A stretch of 59,943 bases of DNA from an uncultured Methanobrevibacter sp. Its GTDB lineage: Archaea; Methanobacteriota; Methanobacteria; Methanobacteriales; Methanobacteriaceae. Shown here piece by piece: positions 18,497-26,751 of the stretch. The translations under genes were made by a program, and so were the position numbers. Numbering within the stretch: position 1 is the stretch's first letter; every line of letters starts with the position of its first letter. A model generated the notes under the pieces. The model was given only the letters and a program-made list of their open reading frames with translations, was not told the origin of the DNA and made no database searches. The DNA is taken from the NCBI RefSeq assembly GCF_947166415.1, contig NZ_CAMVEE010000009.1, forward strand, positions 1-59,943. Direction: 5' to 3'.

Positions 18497-18602
18497 TTCC
18501 CTCCAATTTTACTAAAAGCTTATAAAATATTATAATATAATATTTATATCTTAAAGTATTATATAATAATATTGTATTAATGATTATTTTGAGGAAAATA
18601 TA
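18497..18602. promoter_or_regulatory. Divergent promoter region tfrB / iorA
   Basis: A very AT-rich spacer holds candidate TATA elements for both directions, including ATATTTATATCTTAAAG for iorA about 50 bases before its ATG. I find no clear operator. Confidence 0.4.
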
Positions 18603-20498
18603 ATGAATTTAAAAGAATTAGTTACAGGAGCTGCGGGTGAAAAACAATTTTTGCTTGGTAACGAAGCTGCAGTCAGAGGAGTAATAGAAGCGGGAGTTTC
18701 TATTGCAGCGACTTATCCCGGCACTCCTTCATCAGAAATTGGAAATGTATTATCTGTTTTAGCTAAAGATGCAAATATTTATTTTGAATTTTCCACAAAT
18801 GAAAAAGTAGCAATGGAGGTCGCAGCTACCGCTGCTGCTTCCGGATTACGTTCATTTACTTTTATGAAGCATGTAGGTATGAATGTTGCTAGCGATTCAT
18901 TTATGACAACAGCATATTCCGGTGTTAAAGGTGGTATGGTAATTCTATCCGCTGATGACCCTTCACTTTTTTCATCTCAAAACGAGCAGGACACACGTAA
19001 TTATGCAAGATTAGCTAACGTTCCTATTTTGGAACCGTCAAACTGTCAAGAAGTAAAGGACATGGTCAAATATGCATTTGATTTGTCAGAACAATTCAAT
19101 ATTCCGGTCATTGTAAGAACAACTACCCGTGTATCCCACATGAGGGGCGTTGTCGAATTCGGTGATGTAAGGGATAACTCTTCAAACAGCGATAACCACT
19201 GGAAGAGAGGTCACTTTGATAAGGACCCGTCAAAATTCGTTCCGGTGCCTGCTTTTGCCGGCGAAATGCATGTAAGGTTATGGGATAAGATACATAAGAT
19301 TGAAGAAATCACCAATAAAAGCGATTTGAATAATGAATTTAACTTTGCAAATGATAAGAAATATGGATTAATCGCTTCAAGCAGCGCTTACAATTATGCT
19401 TATGACGTTGTCAAATTCAACGGATTGGATGTTGACATATTAAAATTAGGATTTTCATATCCGTTCCCACAGGAAAAAGTAGCTGAATTCTTAAAGGATT
19501 TGGATGAAGTTTTTGTTGTTGAGGAAGTCGATCCAATCATTGAAAAGGACACATTAACAACCATCGGCGCTAAAAATCTGAATGTAGTAGTTCATGGTAA
19601 GCTGGATGGAACTTTCCCATTATATCATGAATTCAACTCCGATGTTGTCGCTGACGGATTGAATAAGGTCCTGAACTTCAAGGAAGATAGCTCCACCAGT
19701 TATTCTTCTAGTTTGGAAAAACTTCAGGAAGACATTCCGTCCAGGGCTCCGGTTCTATGTGCAGGATGCCCTCACAGGGCAATGTATTATGGAATCAATA
19801 TAGCAATTGAAGAGCTCGGACTCAAACCAAAAGATGTAATATTTGCATCAGATATTGGATGTTACACCTTGGGAATCAATCCTCCGTACAATGCTGCGGA
19901 CTACCTCTTGTCAATGGGTTCCAGTGTCGGTGACGGTTGCGGATTTTCAGTTTCCACAGACCAAAAAGTCGCAAGCTTCATTGGGGATTCAACATTTTTC
20001 CACAGCGGAATTTCCCCATTAATCAATGCTGTCCACAACAAGCATAACTTTGTTTTAACAGTTTTGGACAATAGAATCACTGCAATGACAGGAGGCCAGC
20101 CAAATCCGGGAATTCCGGTCGATGGTATGGGCGATGAGGCTCCTGAAGTATCTATCCGTAAATTGGCTTTGGCTTGCGGATGTGATTATGTGAGAGTAAT
20201 AAATCCGTTCAATTTGGAACAGGTCGTTAAAACATACAGGGAAGCATTTGAAAGGGATGATACAGCAGTAATCATATCAAAAGCTCCATGTACATTAATC
20301 AAAGGATTAACCAAAAAGCCTCCAGTTGACATGATTGAATCAAATTGTAACAAATGCGACAAATGTGTAAATGAACTTGCATGTCCCGCCATTTCAAAAA
20401 TCGATGGCAGCATAGTCATTGATAAATCACAATGTGACGGATGTAATGTTTGTATTCAGGTTTGTAAGTATGGTGCTTTGCAGGCAGGTAAGGAGTGA
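18603..20498 (+). CDS. iorA: Indolepyruvate ferredoxin oxidoreductase, subunit alpha
   Basis: IOR interconverts aryl pyruvates and arylacetyl-CoA using ferredoxin and thiamine diphosphate; in methanogens the reverse direction supports aromatic amino acid synthesis from aryl acids. The 631-residue alpha subunit has the N-terminal pyrimidine-binding domain (EAGVSIAATYPGTPSSEIGN), the thiamine-binding domain with CAGCPHRAMYYG, SDIGCYTLG and GDSTFFHSGISPLINAVHN near residues 400-480, and two C-terminal [4Fe-4S] motifs (CNKCDKCVNELACP and CDGCNVCIQVCK). Length and order are standard. The stop overlaps the ribosome site of iorB, a coupled pair. Confidence 0.94.
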   Translation: MNLKELVTGAAGEKQFLLGNEAAVRGVIEAGVSIAATYPGTPSSEIGNVLSVLAKDANIYFEFSTNEKVAMEVAATAAASGLRSFTFMKHVGMNVASDSFMTTAYSGVKGGMVILSADDPSLFSSQNEQDTRNYARLANVPILEPSNCQEVKDMVKYAFDLSEQFNIPVIVRTTTRVSHMRGVVEFGDVRDNSSNSDNHWKRGHFDKDPSKFVPVPAFAGEMHVRLWDKIHKIEEITNKSDLNNEFNFANDKKYGLIASSSAYNYAYDVVKFNGLDVDILKLGFSYPFPQEKVAEFLKDLDEVFVVEEVDPIIEKDTLTTIGAKNLNVVVHGKLDGTFPLYHEFNSDVVADGLNKVLNFKEDSSTSYSSSLEKLQEDIPSRAPVLCAGCPHRAMYYGINIAIEELGLKPKDVIFASDIGCYTLGINPPYNAADYLLSMGSSVGDGCGFSVSTDQKVASFIGDSTFFHSGISPLINAVHNKHNFVLTVLDNRITAMTGGQPNPGIPVDGMGDEAPEVSIRKLALACGCDYVRVINPFNLEQVVKTYREAFERDDTAVIISKAPCTLIKGLTKKPPVDMIESNCNKCDKCVNELACPAISKIDGSIVIDKSQCDGCNVCIQVCKYGALQAGKE

Positions 20499-20502
20499 TA
20501 AT

Positions 20503-21087
20503 ATGGATAATCATTATAATATTTATATCTGCGGTGTTGGAGGTCAAGGGATTATTAAAACCTCTACAATCATTGGTGAGGCCGCAATGAATCAGGGTTT
20601 GGAAGTAGTGATGAGTGAAATTCACGGTATGTCCCAAAGGGGAGGTTCCGTTTCAACAGAATTAAAGATTGGAGGTTACAACTCTTCAATTATTCCAAAT
20701 AACGGTGCAGACATGCTTCTTTCTTTTGAACCTATTGAGACAATTAGGGGATTGGACAAGGTAAACAGTGAAACCAAAATTGTTTATAATACTCATCCAA
20801 TTGTTCCGTCTTCTTCCAATAAGCCATATCCTAATGTGGATGAGATAACCAAAACATTAAAAGAGAATTTCAAATATGTTTTGCCTATTGATGGAACCAA
20901 ATTGGCTATTGATGCCGGAAGCGTATTGGCTTTGAATATGGTGTTGTTGGGTGCCGTAACTGCTGATGATAATTTCCCACTTTCTAAAGAATCTGTCATA
21001 GAAGCGATGAAAAATAATTTGAAACCTAAATTCCATGATATGAATTTAAAAGCTATTGAAAGTGGATACAATTCAATTAAAGGTTAA
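20503..21087 (+). CDS. iorB: Indolepyruvate ferredoxin oxidoreductase, subunit beta
   Basis: The 194-residue gamma/beta-type subunit has the family start NIYICGVGGQGIIKTSTIIGE and the line SEIHGMSQRGGSVSTEL. It completes the IOR heterodimer with IorA. A longer frame begins inside iorA, but ATG 20503 directly follows GGAGTGATA and gives the standard N-terminus. The stop codon of iorA lies within this ribosome site. Confidence 0.94.
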   Translation: MDNHYNIYICGVGGQGIIKTSTIIGEAAMNQGLEVVMSEIHGMSQRGGSVSTELKIGGYNSSIIPNNGADMLLSFEPIETIRGLDKVNSETKIVYNTHPIVPSSSNKPYPNVDEITKTLKENFKYVLPIDGTKLAIDAGSVLALNMVLLGAVTADDNFPLSKESVIEAMKNNLKPKFHDMNLKAIESGYNSIKG

Positions 21088-21144
21088 ATGTTTAAATATT
21101 ATTTATAATAAAATAATTAATTAGATAAATGAAGTTGGGGTATT

Positions 21145-21423
21145 ATGACTTATAAAATTGACAATGCTATTATAAAAAAAGATGTTAATGGAAAAATTAC
21201 ATTAATTGATCCGGAGAATGTTTTTGCTGATGAAGATGCATTCATTGCAATTAAAAGTGATGATTTAATCACTATTCAACTTTTAATCAACGGTATTATC
21301 AATAACGATTTCAAAAGTTGGAGAGAACTAGGAAAAATCCCTGAAACCGAACCGCTCAAAAGCCTATTTGTTCGTTTAGGTTATTCCAAAGAAGATATAG
21401 CTACCATGATAAAAGAGTTCTAG
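21145..21423 (+). CDS. Uncharacterised 92-residue protein downstream of iorB
   Basis: I do not recognise a domain. The protein is small, acidic and mixed alpha/beta, with no Cys cluster, signal peptide or membrane helix: a short beta-rich start (YKIDNAIIKKDVNGKITLID) and a helical C-terminal half (SWRELGKIPETEPLKSLF). It lies 57 bases after iorB with its own SD-like GGGGTATT, and may be part of the iorAB transcript. A terminator hairpin follows. Confidence 0.6.
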   Translation: MTYKIDNAIIKKDVNGKITLIDPENVFADEDAFIAIKSDDLITIQLLINGIINNDFKSWRELGKIPETEPLKSLFVRLGYSKEDIATMIKEF

Positions 21424-21500
21424 CTATTTTTCTTTTTTATTTTTTAATTAATTCTATAAATAATATCTTTTTTTTCAAAAATTTAAAATAAAATAAGTTT

Positions 21501-21521
21501 AGAAAAGAATGAATCTTTTCT
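21501..21521. terminator. Bidirectional terminator between convergent genes
   Basis: AGAAAAGA and TCTTTTCT form an 8-bp stem with loop ATGAA, with T-rich DNA on both sides (in the appropriate senses). Confidence 0.5.
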
Positions 21522-21951
21522 ATATTTCTTTAATGTCTTCGCTATCTAGAAGTTTGGCGTTGCTGTTTTCAAGCACTTCAATTGCCTTTTCCATATTTTC
21601 CAGTCTCATTACTACAATTGCTTCATCGGTTTTGCTGCTTACGAATGCATATAAGTATTCCAGGTTAATGTCCTGATTTTCAAAGATGGCTAATGTAGAA
21701 TTCAATCCGTTAGGTTCATCTGGAACGGCAACGATAAGGACATCATTTTCCTTTACGATAAATCCGTCTTTTTCAAGAGCTTTTATTGCCTTTTCATTGT
21801 CTGAAACAATCAATCTTAAAATTCCGTATTTTGTTGTATCAGCTATTGAAAGTGCGCGGATGTTGATGTTTTCTTTAGCTAATGTGTCAATAGCTTTTTT
21901 AATCCTTCCTTCTTTGTTTTCTACAAAAATTGAAATTTGTTTTACTACCAT
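21520..21951 (-). CDS. Tandem ACT-domain protein
   Basis: The 143-residue protein has two ACT domains (residues about 3-70 and 72-140): KQISIFVENKEGRIKKAIDTL and LNSTLAIFENQDINLEYLYAFV with the Gly/Asn-rich ligand loop. It has no catalytic domain. Stand-alone tandem ACT proteins bind amino acids and are commonly encoded next to arylacetate-CoA ligases (COG4747 with PaaK), consistent with the gene 12 bases upstream here. It probably senses an aromatic amino acid (inference). Confidence 0.82.
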   Translation of the reverse strand: MVVKQISIFVENKEGRIKKAIDTLAKENINIRALSIADTTKYGILRLIVSDNEKAIKALEKDGFIVKENDVLIVAVPDEPNGLNSTLAIFENQDINLEYLYAFVSSKTDEAIVVMRLENMEKAIEVLENSNAKLLDSEDIKEI

Positions 21952-21963
21952 TGTTTCACCTTT

Positions 21964-23262
21964 TTATAAATTCCTCTCATCGATTACACGAACAGCTTTA
22001 CCTTCACTTCTTGGAAGTGATTCTGGTTCACATAAAGTTACATCAACTCTAATACCTGTTTCTGATCTGATTGATGCCTGTATTTGTTTTTCCACTTTTT
22101 CCATTTCCTTCATTTCATCGGAGAACAGCTCTTTTGAAGCTTCCACCTTAACTTCCACTTCATCCAAAATGTCCGGCCTTGTTACATGAATCATGTAGTT
22201 AGGGCTAATTCCTTTGATTTTAAGCAAAGCCTTTTCAATTTGTGATGGGAATACCATAACACCTTTGATTTTAAGCATGTCGTCACTTCTTCCGGTGATT
22301 CTGGTCATTCTTACGGTTGTTCTTCCGCATTCACATTTATCGGCAATGAGGGAAGTCAAGTCTTTGGTTCTAAATCTTAAGATAGGCATTCCTGTTTTTG
22401 TAAGGGATGTTAATACAAGTTCTCCTTTTTCACCATAATCAAGGGTTTCACCAGTTTCTGAATTGATGATTTCGGGATAGAACTGGTCATCTTGGATATG
22501 CATTCCGTTTTGATATTCGCATTCCTGAGCAACACCCGGACCCATAACTTCAGTCAAACCATAGATGTTGAAGGTTTTAATTCCAAGAGATGCTTCAATT
22601 CTTTTTCTCATCTCGTCAGTCCACATTTCAGCTCCGTGAATTCCAGCTTTTAGGTTTATGTCTTCAAGAGGAATTCCTGCTTTTTCTCTTGATTCTCCAA
22701 GATACATTGCATAGGACGGTGTGCAAGTTAGGATGTCACTTTGGAAATCAACCATTGTGTCAAGCTGTCTTTTTGTATTTCCCGCTGAAATAGGTATTGT
22801 GATTGCACCCATTTTATTTCCTCCGTGGTGAATACCGAATCCTCCGGTAAATAATCCGTATCCGTATGCGTTTTGGATAATGTATTTTTTCTCAGCTCCT
22901 GCCATTTTAAGACCACGGGCAATACATTCTCCCCAAATGTCCAAATCATTTTGGGTATATGCTGTTACGGTTGGTTTTCCGGTAGTTCCTGAAGATGCGT
23001 GCACTTCAACAATTTCTTCACGAGGGACAGCCAACAGTCCGAGAGGGTATGCTTCTCTCAAATCACTTTTAGTGGTAAATGGAATTTTTTCGATATCTTT
23101 CAAAGTTTTGATGTCTTCAGGTTTCAATCCGATTTCATCAAATCTTTTCTTGTAGAATTCCACGTTTTCATATGCAAGCTTCACGGTTTTTTGCAGTCTT
23201 TCCAGTTGGATCTTTTCCTTTTCTTCTTTACTCATACATTCTGCTTTTTCATCCCAATACAT
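21964..23262 (-). CDS. Phenylacetate/arylacetate-CoA ligase
   Basis: This 432-residue adenylate-forming enzyme of the PaaK type activates an arylacetate to its CoA thioester. It has [17 protein letters not shown] (AMP-binding P-loop near residue 90), [17 protein letters not shown] near 235, [10 protein letters not shown] (Asp of the hinge region) and a C-terminal domain with [20 protein letters not shown]. Length is typical for PaaK, shorter than general acyl-CoA synthetases. With iorAB and the ACT protein this makes an arylacetate-to-aromatic-amino-acid route, a known salvage path of methanogens. The ACT gene follows in the same transcript. Confidence 0.88.
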   Translation of the reverse strand: MYWDEKAECMSKEEKEKIQLERLQKTVKLAYENVEFYKKRFDEIGLKPEDIKTLKDIEKIPFTTKSDLREAYPLGLLAVPREEIVEVHASSGTTGKPTVTAYTQNDLDIWGECIARGLKMAGAEKKYIIQNAYGYGLFTGGFGIHHGGNKMGAITIPISAGNTKRQLDTMVDFQSDILTCTPSYAMYLGESREKAGIPLEDINLKAGIHGAEMWTDEMRKRIEASLGIKTFNIYGLTEVMGPGVAQECEYQNGMHIQDDQFYPEIINSETGETLDYGEKGELVLTSLTKTGMPILRFRTKDLTSLIADKCECGRTTVRMTRITGRSDDMLKIKGVMVFPSQIEKALLKIKGISPNYMIHVTRPDILDEVEVKVEASKELFSDEMKEMEKVEKQIQASIRSETGIRVDVTLCEPESLPRSEGKAVRVIDERNL

Positions 23263-23387
23263 AGTATCCCTATTTCATGATTTTTTTAACATGTTTAAAT
23301 TTATTATTTGATAAATTTAAAACTTATTATTTTATTAATTGTAATTTGTAATTTTCTTCATTTTTTTGATTTATTTTTTGGAAACGA

Positions 23388-23450
23388 ATGTTCAAAATAA
23401 AATGTACATTTATGTTCATTAATGTATATTATTAGTAATATTTATATATT
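23388..23450 (+). promoter_or_regulatory. TGTWCA array and TATA box before the symporter
   Basis: Four copies of ATGTWYA occur at 23388-23394, 23402-23408, 23412-23418 and 23422-23428 (TGTTCA, TGTACA, TGTTCA, TGTATA), the last three exactly 10 bases apart, just upstream of a TATA element TTTATATAT (about 23440-23449). TGTACA is the known TRP-box core bound by TrpY of Methanothermobacter. Confidence 0.5.
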
Positions 23451-23514
23451 TTTACCATTATATAATATTATGTAATATTAAAGTTTTTAATATTTTTTTT
23501 AGAGGTAATTAATT

Positions 23515-25125
23515 ATGAACGTTATGATTTTGGCAATTGTGTTTATAATCTACATCTTTGCACTGGTTTTTGTAGGTTATTACGCATACAAGAAAACTAA
23601 TTCCTCTGAAGACTTTATGATTGCTGGAAAAGATACACATCCATTTATTATGGCAATGAGTTATGGTGCTACTTTTATTTCGACAGCAGCTATTGTCGGT
23701 TTTGGAGGGGTCGCTAGTGAATATGGTATGAGTGTTTTATGGTTGGCATTTTTAAACATCATCATAGGTGTATTCATTGCATTCGTATTTTTAGGTAAAA
23801 GAACCCGTAGGATGGGCCACTCTTTAGGCTCATTGACTTTCCCGGAGTTTTTAGGAAAACGTTTTGACAGTAAATTTATTCATTACTTTTCAGGTTTAAT
23901 AATTTTTTGCGCAATGCCGCTTTATGCAGCAGTGGTATTGATTGGAGCTGCAAGATTCTTGGAATCCTCATTATTGATTGATTTCGGTATTGCCCTTTTA
24001 ATATTGTCAATAATTATTACATTCTATGTATTGTTCGGTGGAATTCGTGGAGTAATGTATACAGATGCTTTGCAAGGAACAATCATGGTTGTTGCAATGG
24101 TATTTTTACTTGTTTATGTATATTGGTTGCTTGGTGGAATCGACACAGCAAACACTGCACTTACCAATATGGTTAATTTGTATCCTGCTGATGCCATTGC
24201 AACGGGTGGAACAGGTTGGACGGCATTTCCTCAGTTTGGAACACCATTCTGGTGGTCACTTGTATCATCTACCTTAATCGGGGTAGGTATCGGGGTGCTC
24301 GCACAGCCTTCATTGATTGTAAGGTTCATGACAGTCAAATCAGACAAGGAATTGAACAGGTCTGTCTTGATTGGAGGTATATTCATTGCAATCATGCCTA
24401 CAACAGCATATATCGTAGGATCACTTTCCAACGTATATTTCTATGACAAGTTAGGAAAAATCGCAGTCGATGTGGTTGGAGGAAACATTGACAAGGTTAT
24501 TCCGACATTCATTACAATGGCTTTGCCTGAATGGTTCGTATACATTTTCCTTCTGTCATTGATTGCAGCGGCTATGTCAACAATATCTTCACAACTGCAC
24601 ACACAAGGTACTGCATTCGGTGTAGACATTTACAGTACAATCAGAGACAAATCCAAACAGAAACTCGATCAGGTAAGCATTTCAAGAGTGGGTATTCTTA
24701 TAGCTATCATATTGGCTTTAGTGATGGCATATTCACTTCCTGGAAGTGTAGTTGCACTCGGAACAAGTCTCTTCTTTGAAATCTGTGCAGCAGCATTCCT
24801 GCCGGTGTTCTTGGGAGCGCTTTACTGGAAAGGAATTACCCGTCCGGGAGCTATTGCAGGAATCGTTTCAGGAACAATCGTAAGTCTTTTCTGGTTGGCA
24901 TTCGTATTCAAGAAAACTGCCGTTGGACTTGGAATATGCAAATTCATCTTTGGAGTAGAAACATTATTGCCGGCCGTACCATGGCCGTTTATTGACGTAA
25001 TGTTGATAGCAGTTCCTGTATCAGCAATATTTACAATTGTAGTAAGTTTACTTACCAAACCTCCTGCACAAGAGGTAATCGATAAGGCATTTGAAAGCAT
25101 AGACACAAAAGGAAGTGATGCATAA
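23515..25125 (+). CDS. Sodium:solute symporter family transporter
   Basis: The 536-residue membrane protein has about 13 predicted helices and SSS-family features: an N-terminal helix followed by YYAYKKTNSSEDFMIAGKD, then SYGATFISTAAIVGFGGVAS (first Na+-site region) and GGIRGVMYTDALQGTIMV. Family members couple Na+ to uptake of amino acids, organic acids or pantothenate; the substrate here is not clear. A 37-residue membrane peptide gene overlaps its stop (TAATG), as for other paired symporters. Its divergent position from the arylacetate-CoA ligase suggests uptake of an aromatic or organic acid, which is inference. Confidence 0.85.
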   Translation: MNVMILAIVFIIYIFALVFVGYYAYKKTNSSEDFMIAGKDTHPFIMAMSYGATFISTAAIVGFGGVASEYGMSVLWLAFLNIIIGVFIAFVFLGKRTRRMGHSLGSLTFPEFLGKRFDSKFIHYFSGLIIFCAMPLYAAVVLIGAARFLESSLLIDFGIALLILSIIITFYVLFGGIRGVMYTDALQGTIMVVAMVFLLVYVYWLLGGIDTANTALTNMVNLYPADAIATGGTGWTAFPQFGTPFWWSLVSSTLIGVGIGVLAQPSLIVRFMTVKSDKELNRSVLIGGIFIAIMPTTAYIVGSLSNVYFYDKLGKIAVDVVGGNIDKVIPTFITMALPEWFVYIFLLSLIAAAMSTISSQLHTQGTAFGVDIYSTIRDKSKQKLDQVSISRVGILIAIILALVMAYSLPGSVVALGTSLFFEICAAAFLPVFLGALYWKGITRPGAIAGIVSGTIVSLFWLAFVFKKTAVGLGICKFIFGVETLLPAVPWPFIDVMLIAVPVSAIFTIVVSLLTKPPAQEVIDKAFESIDTKGSDA

Positions 25126-25238
25126 TGATGATTTTGGGAATTGAAGACCCATTGATTTGGGGAGTATATGTGGGAATTATCTTATCCACACTTTTATGTG
25201 TTGTTTATGGTATTGTAAACTGGAATAAAGGAGATTAA
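25125..25238 (+). CDS. Symporter small accessory protein (37 residues)
   Basis: This short gene is easily missed. It starts at the ATG that overlaps the symporter stop (TAATG) and encodes 37 residues: a short start MMILGIEDPLIWG, one membrane helix (about residues 10-31) and an end with NWNKGD. The position and the pattern match small accessory peptides found after SSS transporters in archaea and bacteria, thought to act as a tiny subunit of the transporter. The stop-start overlap argues for coupled translation and a defined ratio to the transporter. Confidence 0.8.
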   Translation: MMILGIEDPLIWGVYVGIILSTLLCVVYGIVNWNKGD

Positions 25239-25264
25239 ATCTCTTTTATTTTCTTATTTTTTTT

Positions 25265-25302
25265 AATAACTTATTTATACTCTATTTTTCAGATTCATAT
25301 TC
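25265..25302 (+). promoter_or_regulatory. Promoter of the CMD gene, possibly leaderless
   Basis: A TATA-like element TTATTTATAC (about 25271-25280) lies about 25 bases before the ATG at 25303, and there is no ribosome site, so transcription may start at or next to the start codon. Confidence 0.4.
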
Positions 25303-26022
25303 ATGAATAGTTTATTTGACAATTTTGGAAGAATCCAAAAAAATGACCCTGAATTTCATGAGATTTTTAAGAACTTCGCTTTTAATGAGGTGTTTGAATA
25401 TTCCCCTTTAAGTGAAAAGGACTCTATCTTGGCAATATTGGCATCATTGATAGCCTGTCAATCACCAAAGGCATTTAAAAAGATTTTAATCTCTGCCCTT
25501 GATAAGGACATAACTCCCGAAGAGGTTAAGGAGTTACTGTATCAATCCGTTCCCTATGTAGGATTCGGACGTGCCCACAACTTCTTTGGAGTTGTAATAA
25601 AGGTATTTGATAAGAAAGGAATTGAAATGCCTTTGGATTCAAGATCAAATACAAATCCTGAAAACAGATATGAAAAGGGCCGTGAAATTCAAGACAGATA
25701 TTTCGGCGCCGACATGATTCAGATGATGAACGATTCCTCACCTGAAGGCCAGAAACACTTCAACCGGTTTTTGGAAGGGTTCTGCTTTGGCGATTTCTAC
25801 ACTAGGGATGGTTTGAATGACCAGCAAAGGGAATTGATTACTTTTGTGTTCATTGCAACATTGGGTGGTTGTGAAAATCAGTTGAGGGGTCATGTTCAAG
25901 GTAATTTGAGTGTGGGCAACGATAAAGAAAAGTTGATATCCGCAATCACGGTTATCATGCCTTATATTGGATTTCCAAGAACATTAAATGCATTAGGCAT
26001 TGTAAATGAAATTTGTGAATAA
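25303..26022 (+). CDS. Carboxymuconolactone decarboxylase-family protein
   Basis: The 239-residue protein has two CMD-like helical units: residues about 40-105 (LASLIACQSPKAFKKILISA, then VPYVGFGRAHNF) and about 160-235 (RELITFVFIATLGGCENQLR, HVQGNLSVGNDKEKLISAI). The Cys-x2-Cys pair of AhpD-like peroxidases is absent; each half has one Cys instead. That fits gamma-CMD-like proteins of unknown substrate, often redox or detoxification linked. It starts with MNSLFDNFGRIQKNDPEF. Confidence 0.8.
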   Translation: MNSLFDNFGRIQKNDPEFHEIFKNFAFNEVFEYSPLSEKDSILAILASLIACQSPKAFKKILISALDKDITPEEVKELLYQSVPYVGFGRAHNFFGVVIKVFDKKGIEMPLDSRSNTNPENRYEKGREIQDRYFGADMIQMMNDSSPEGQKHFNRFLEGFCFGDFYTRDGLNDQQRELITFVFIATLGGCENQLRGHVQGNLSVGNDKEKLISAITVIMPYIGFPRTLNALGIVNEICE

Positions 26023-26029
26023 AAAAAAG

Positions 26030-26058
26030 AATATTAATGTTGTTTCAACATTAATATT
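26030..26058. terminator. Bidirectional terminator between CMD and PNPOx-like genes
   Basis: A perfect 13-bp stem (AATATTAATGTTG / CAACATTAATATT) with loop TTT. It includes the last codons of the minus-strand gene. Confidence 0.65.
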
Positions 26059-26458
26059 TGAATTCATATGATTCTTCAACAGCAAACATGTTTCTGAATT
26101 CTGCAGTTGCGTCATCAAGGAAGAATACTCCCATTTCCCAGTTGTTTGCTTTGTAAGCTTCAGCTATTTCTGGCATTAATTCAAATGCCTTTTCGATGAC
26201 TGCTTCATTTTTAGTTAAGTCTGCAGTACCGTAATATCTTAAGAAGTGTTCTCCATCCCATGCAGCTATTTCCACATTCGGGTTTGCTTCCATTTGTTTG
26301 TAAACTTCTTTATGTGTTCCAACACCGAAGTATATTTTGTCTTCAAAGAGCAAATGGAATCCTAAAGGCCTTACTTTTGGCTTGTCACCATTTACTGTTG
26401 CAAGGTAGAATACTTCTGCTTTTGTTAACAATTCATCGACTTTTTGAATATCTGACAT
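26051..26458 (-). CDS. Pyridoxamine 5'-phosphate oxidase-like flavin protein
   Basis: This 135-residue protein is a one-domain FMN-binding split barrel: VFYLATVNGDKPKVRPLGFH, then KIYFGVGTHKEVYKQMEANP and EIAAWDGEHFLRYYGTADL. It is too short for true PdxH and matches the NimA/PNPOx-like group that binds FMN or F420 and reduces small substrates. A GGAGGT ribosome site precedes the ATG. No partner gene is close. Confidence 0.82.
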   Translation of the reverse strand: MSDIQKVDELLTKAEVFYLATVNGDKPKVRPLGFHLLFEDKIYFGVGTHKEVYKQMEANPNVEIAAWDGEHFLRYYGTADLTKNEAVIEKAFELMPEIAEAYKANNWEMGVFFLDDATAEFRNMFAVEESYEFKY

Positions 26459-26664
26459 TTTTTATACCTCCAATTTTATATTTTGTTAAGTCTTATATAA
26501 AGATTCAATGTTAATGATTGTTATTTTCGTAATTTTCATTTTTGATGATAAGATTATGACAATTCGTAATTATGTATATTCGGTTGTTTTTGGATAAATA
26601 AAAATCAATTATCAATTTTTTATTTTTCGATATGTTTTTATGTATTGTGGTTTCATAACAAAAC

Positions 26665-26714
26665 TTTTATATACACAGCATTAAAGATAATAACAATAGT
26701 GAAGTAGTATTCAC
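26665..26714 (+). promoter_or_regulatory. modA promoter with GTGAA-N6-TTCAC operator-like repeat
   Basis: TTTTATATA (26665-26673) is a strong TATA box. A perfect inverted repeat GTGAA-GTAGTA-TTCAC (26699-26714) lies where transcription would start, a typical repressor position. A metal-oxyanion regulator (ModE/Tsr type) is a natural guess but the motif does not match a site I know. Confidence 0.5.
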
Positions 26715-26751
26715 ATCGTGTTTTAAAAATGTATATTTTAAGGAGGATAAC

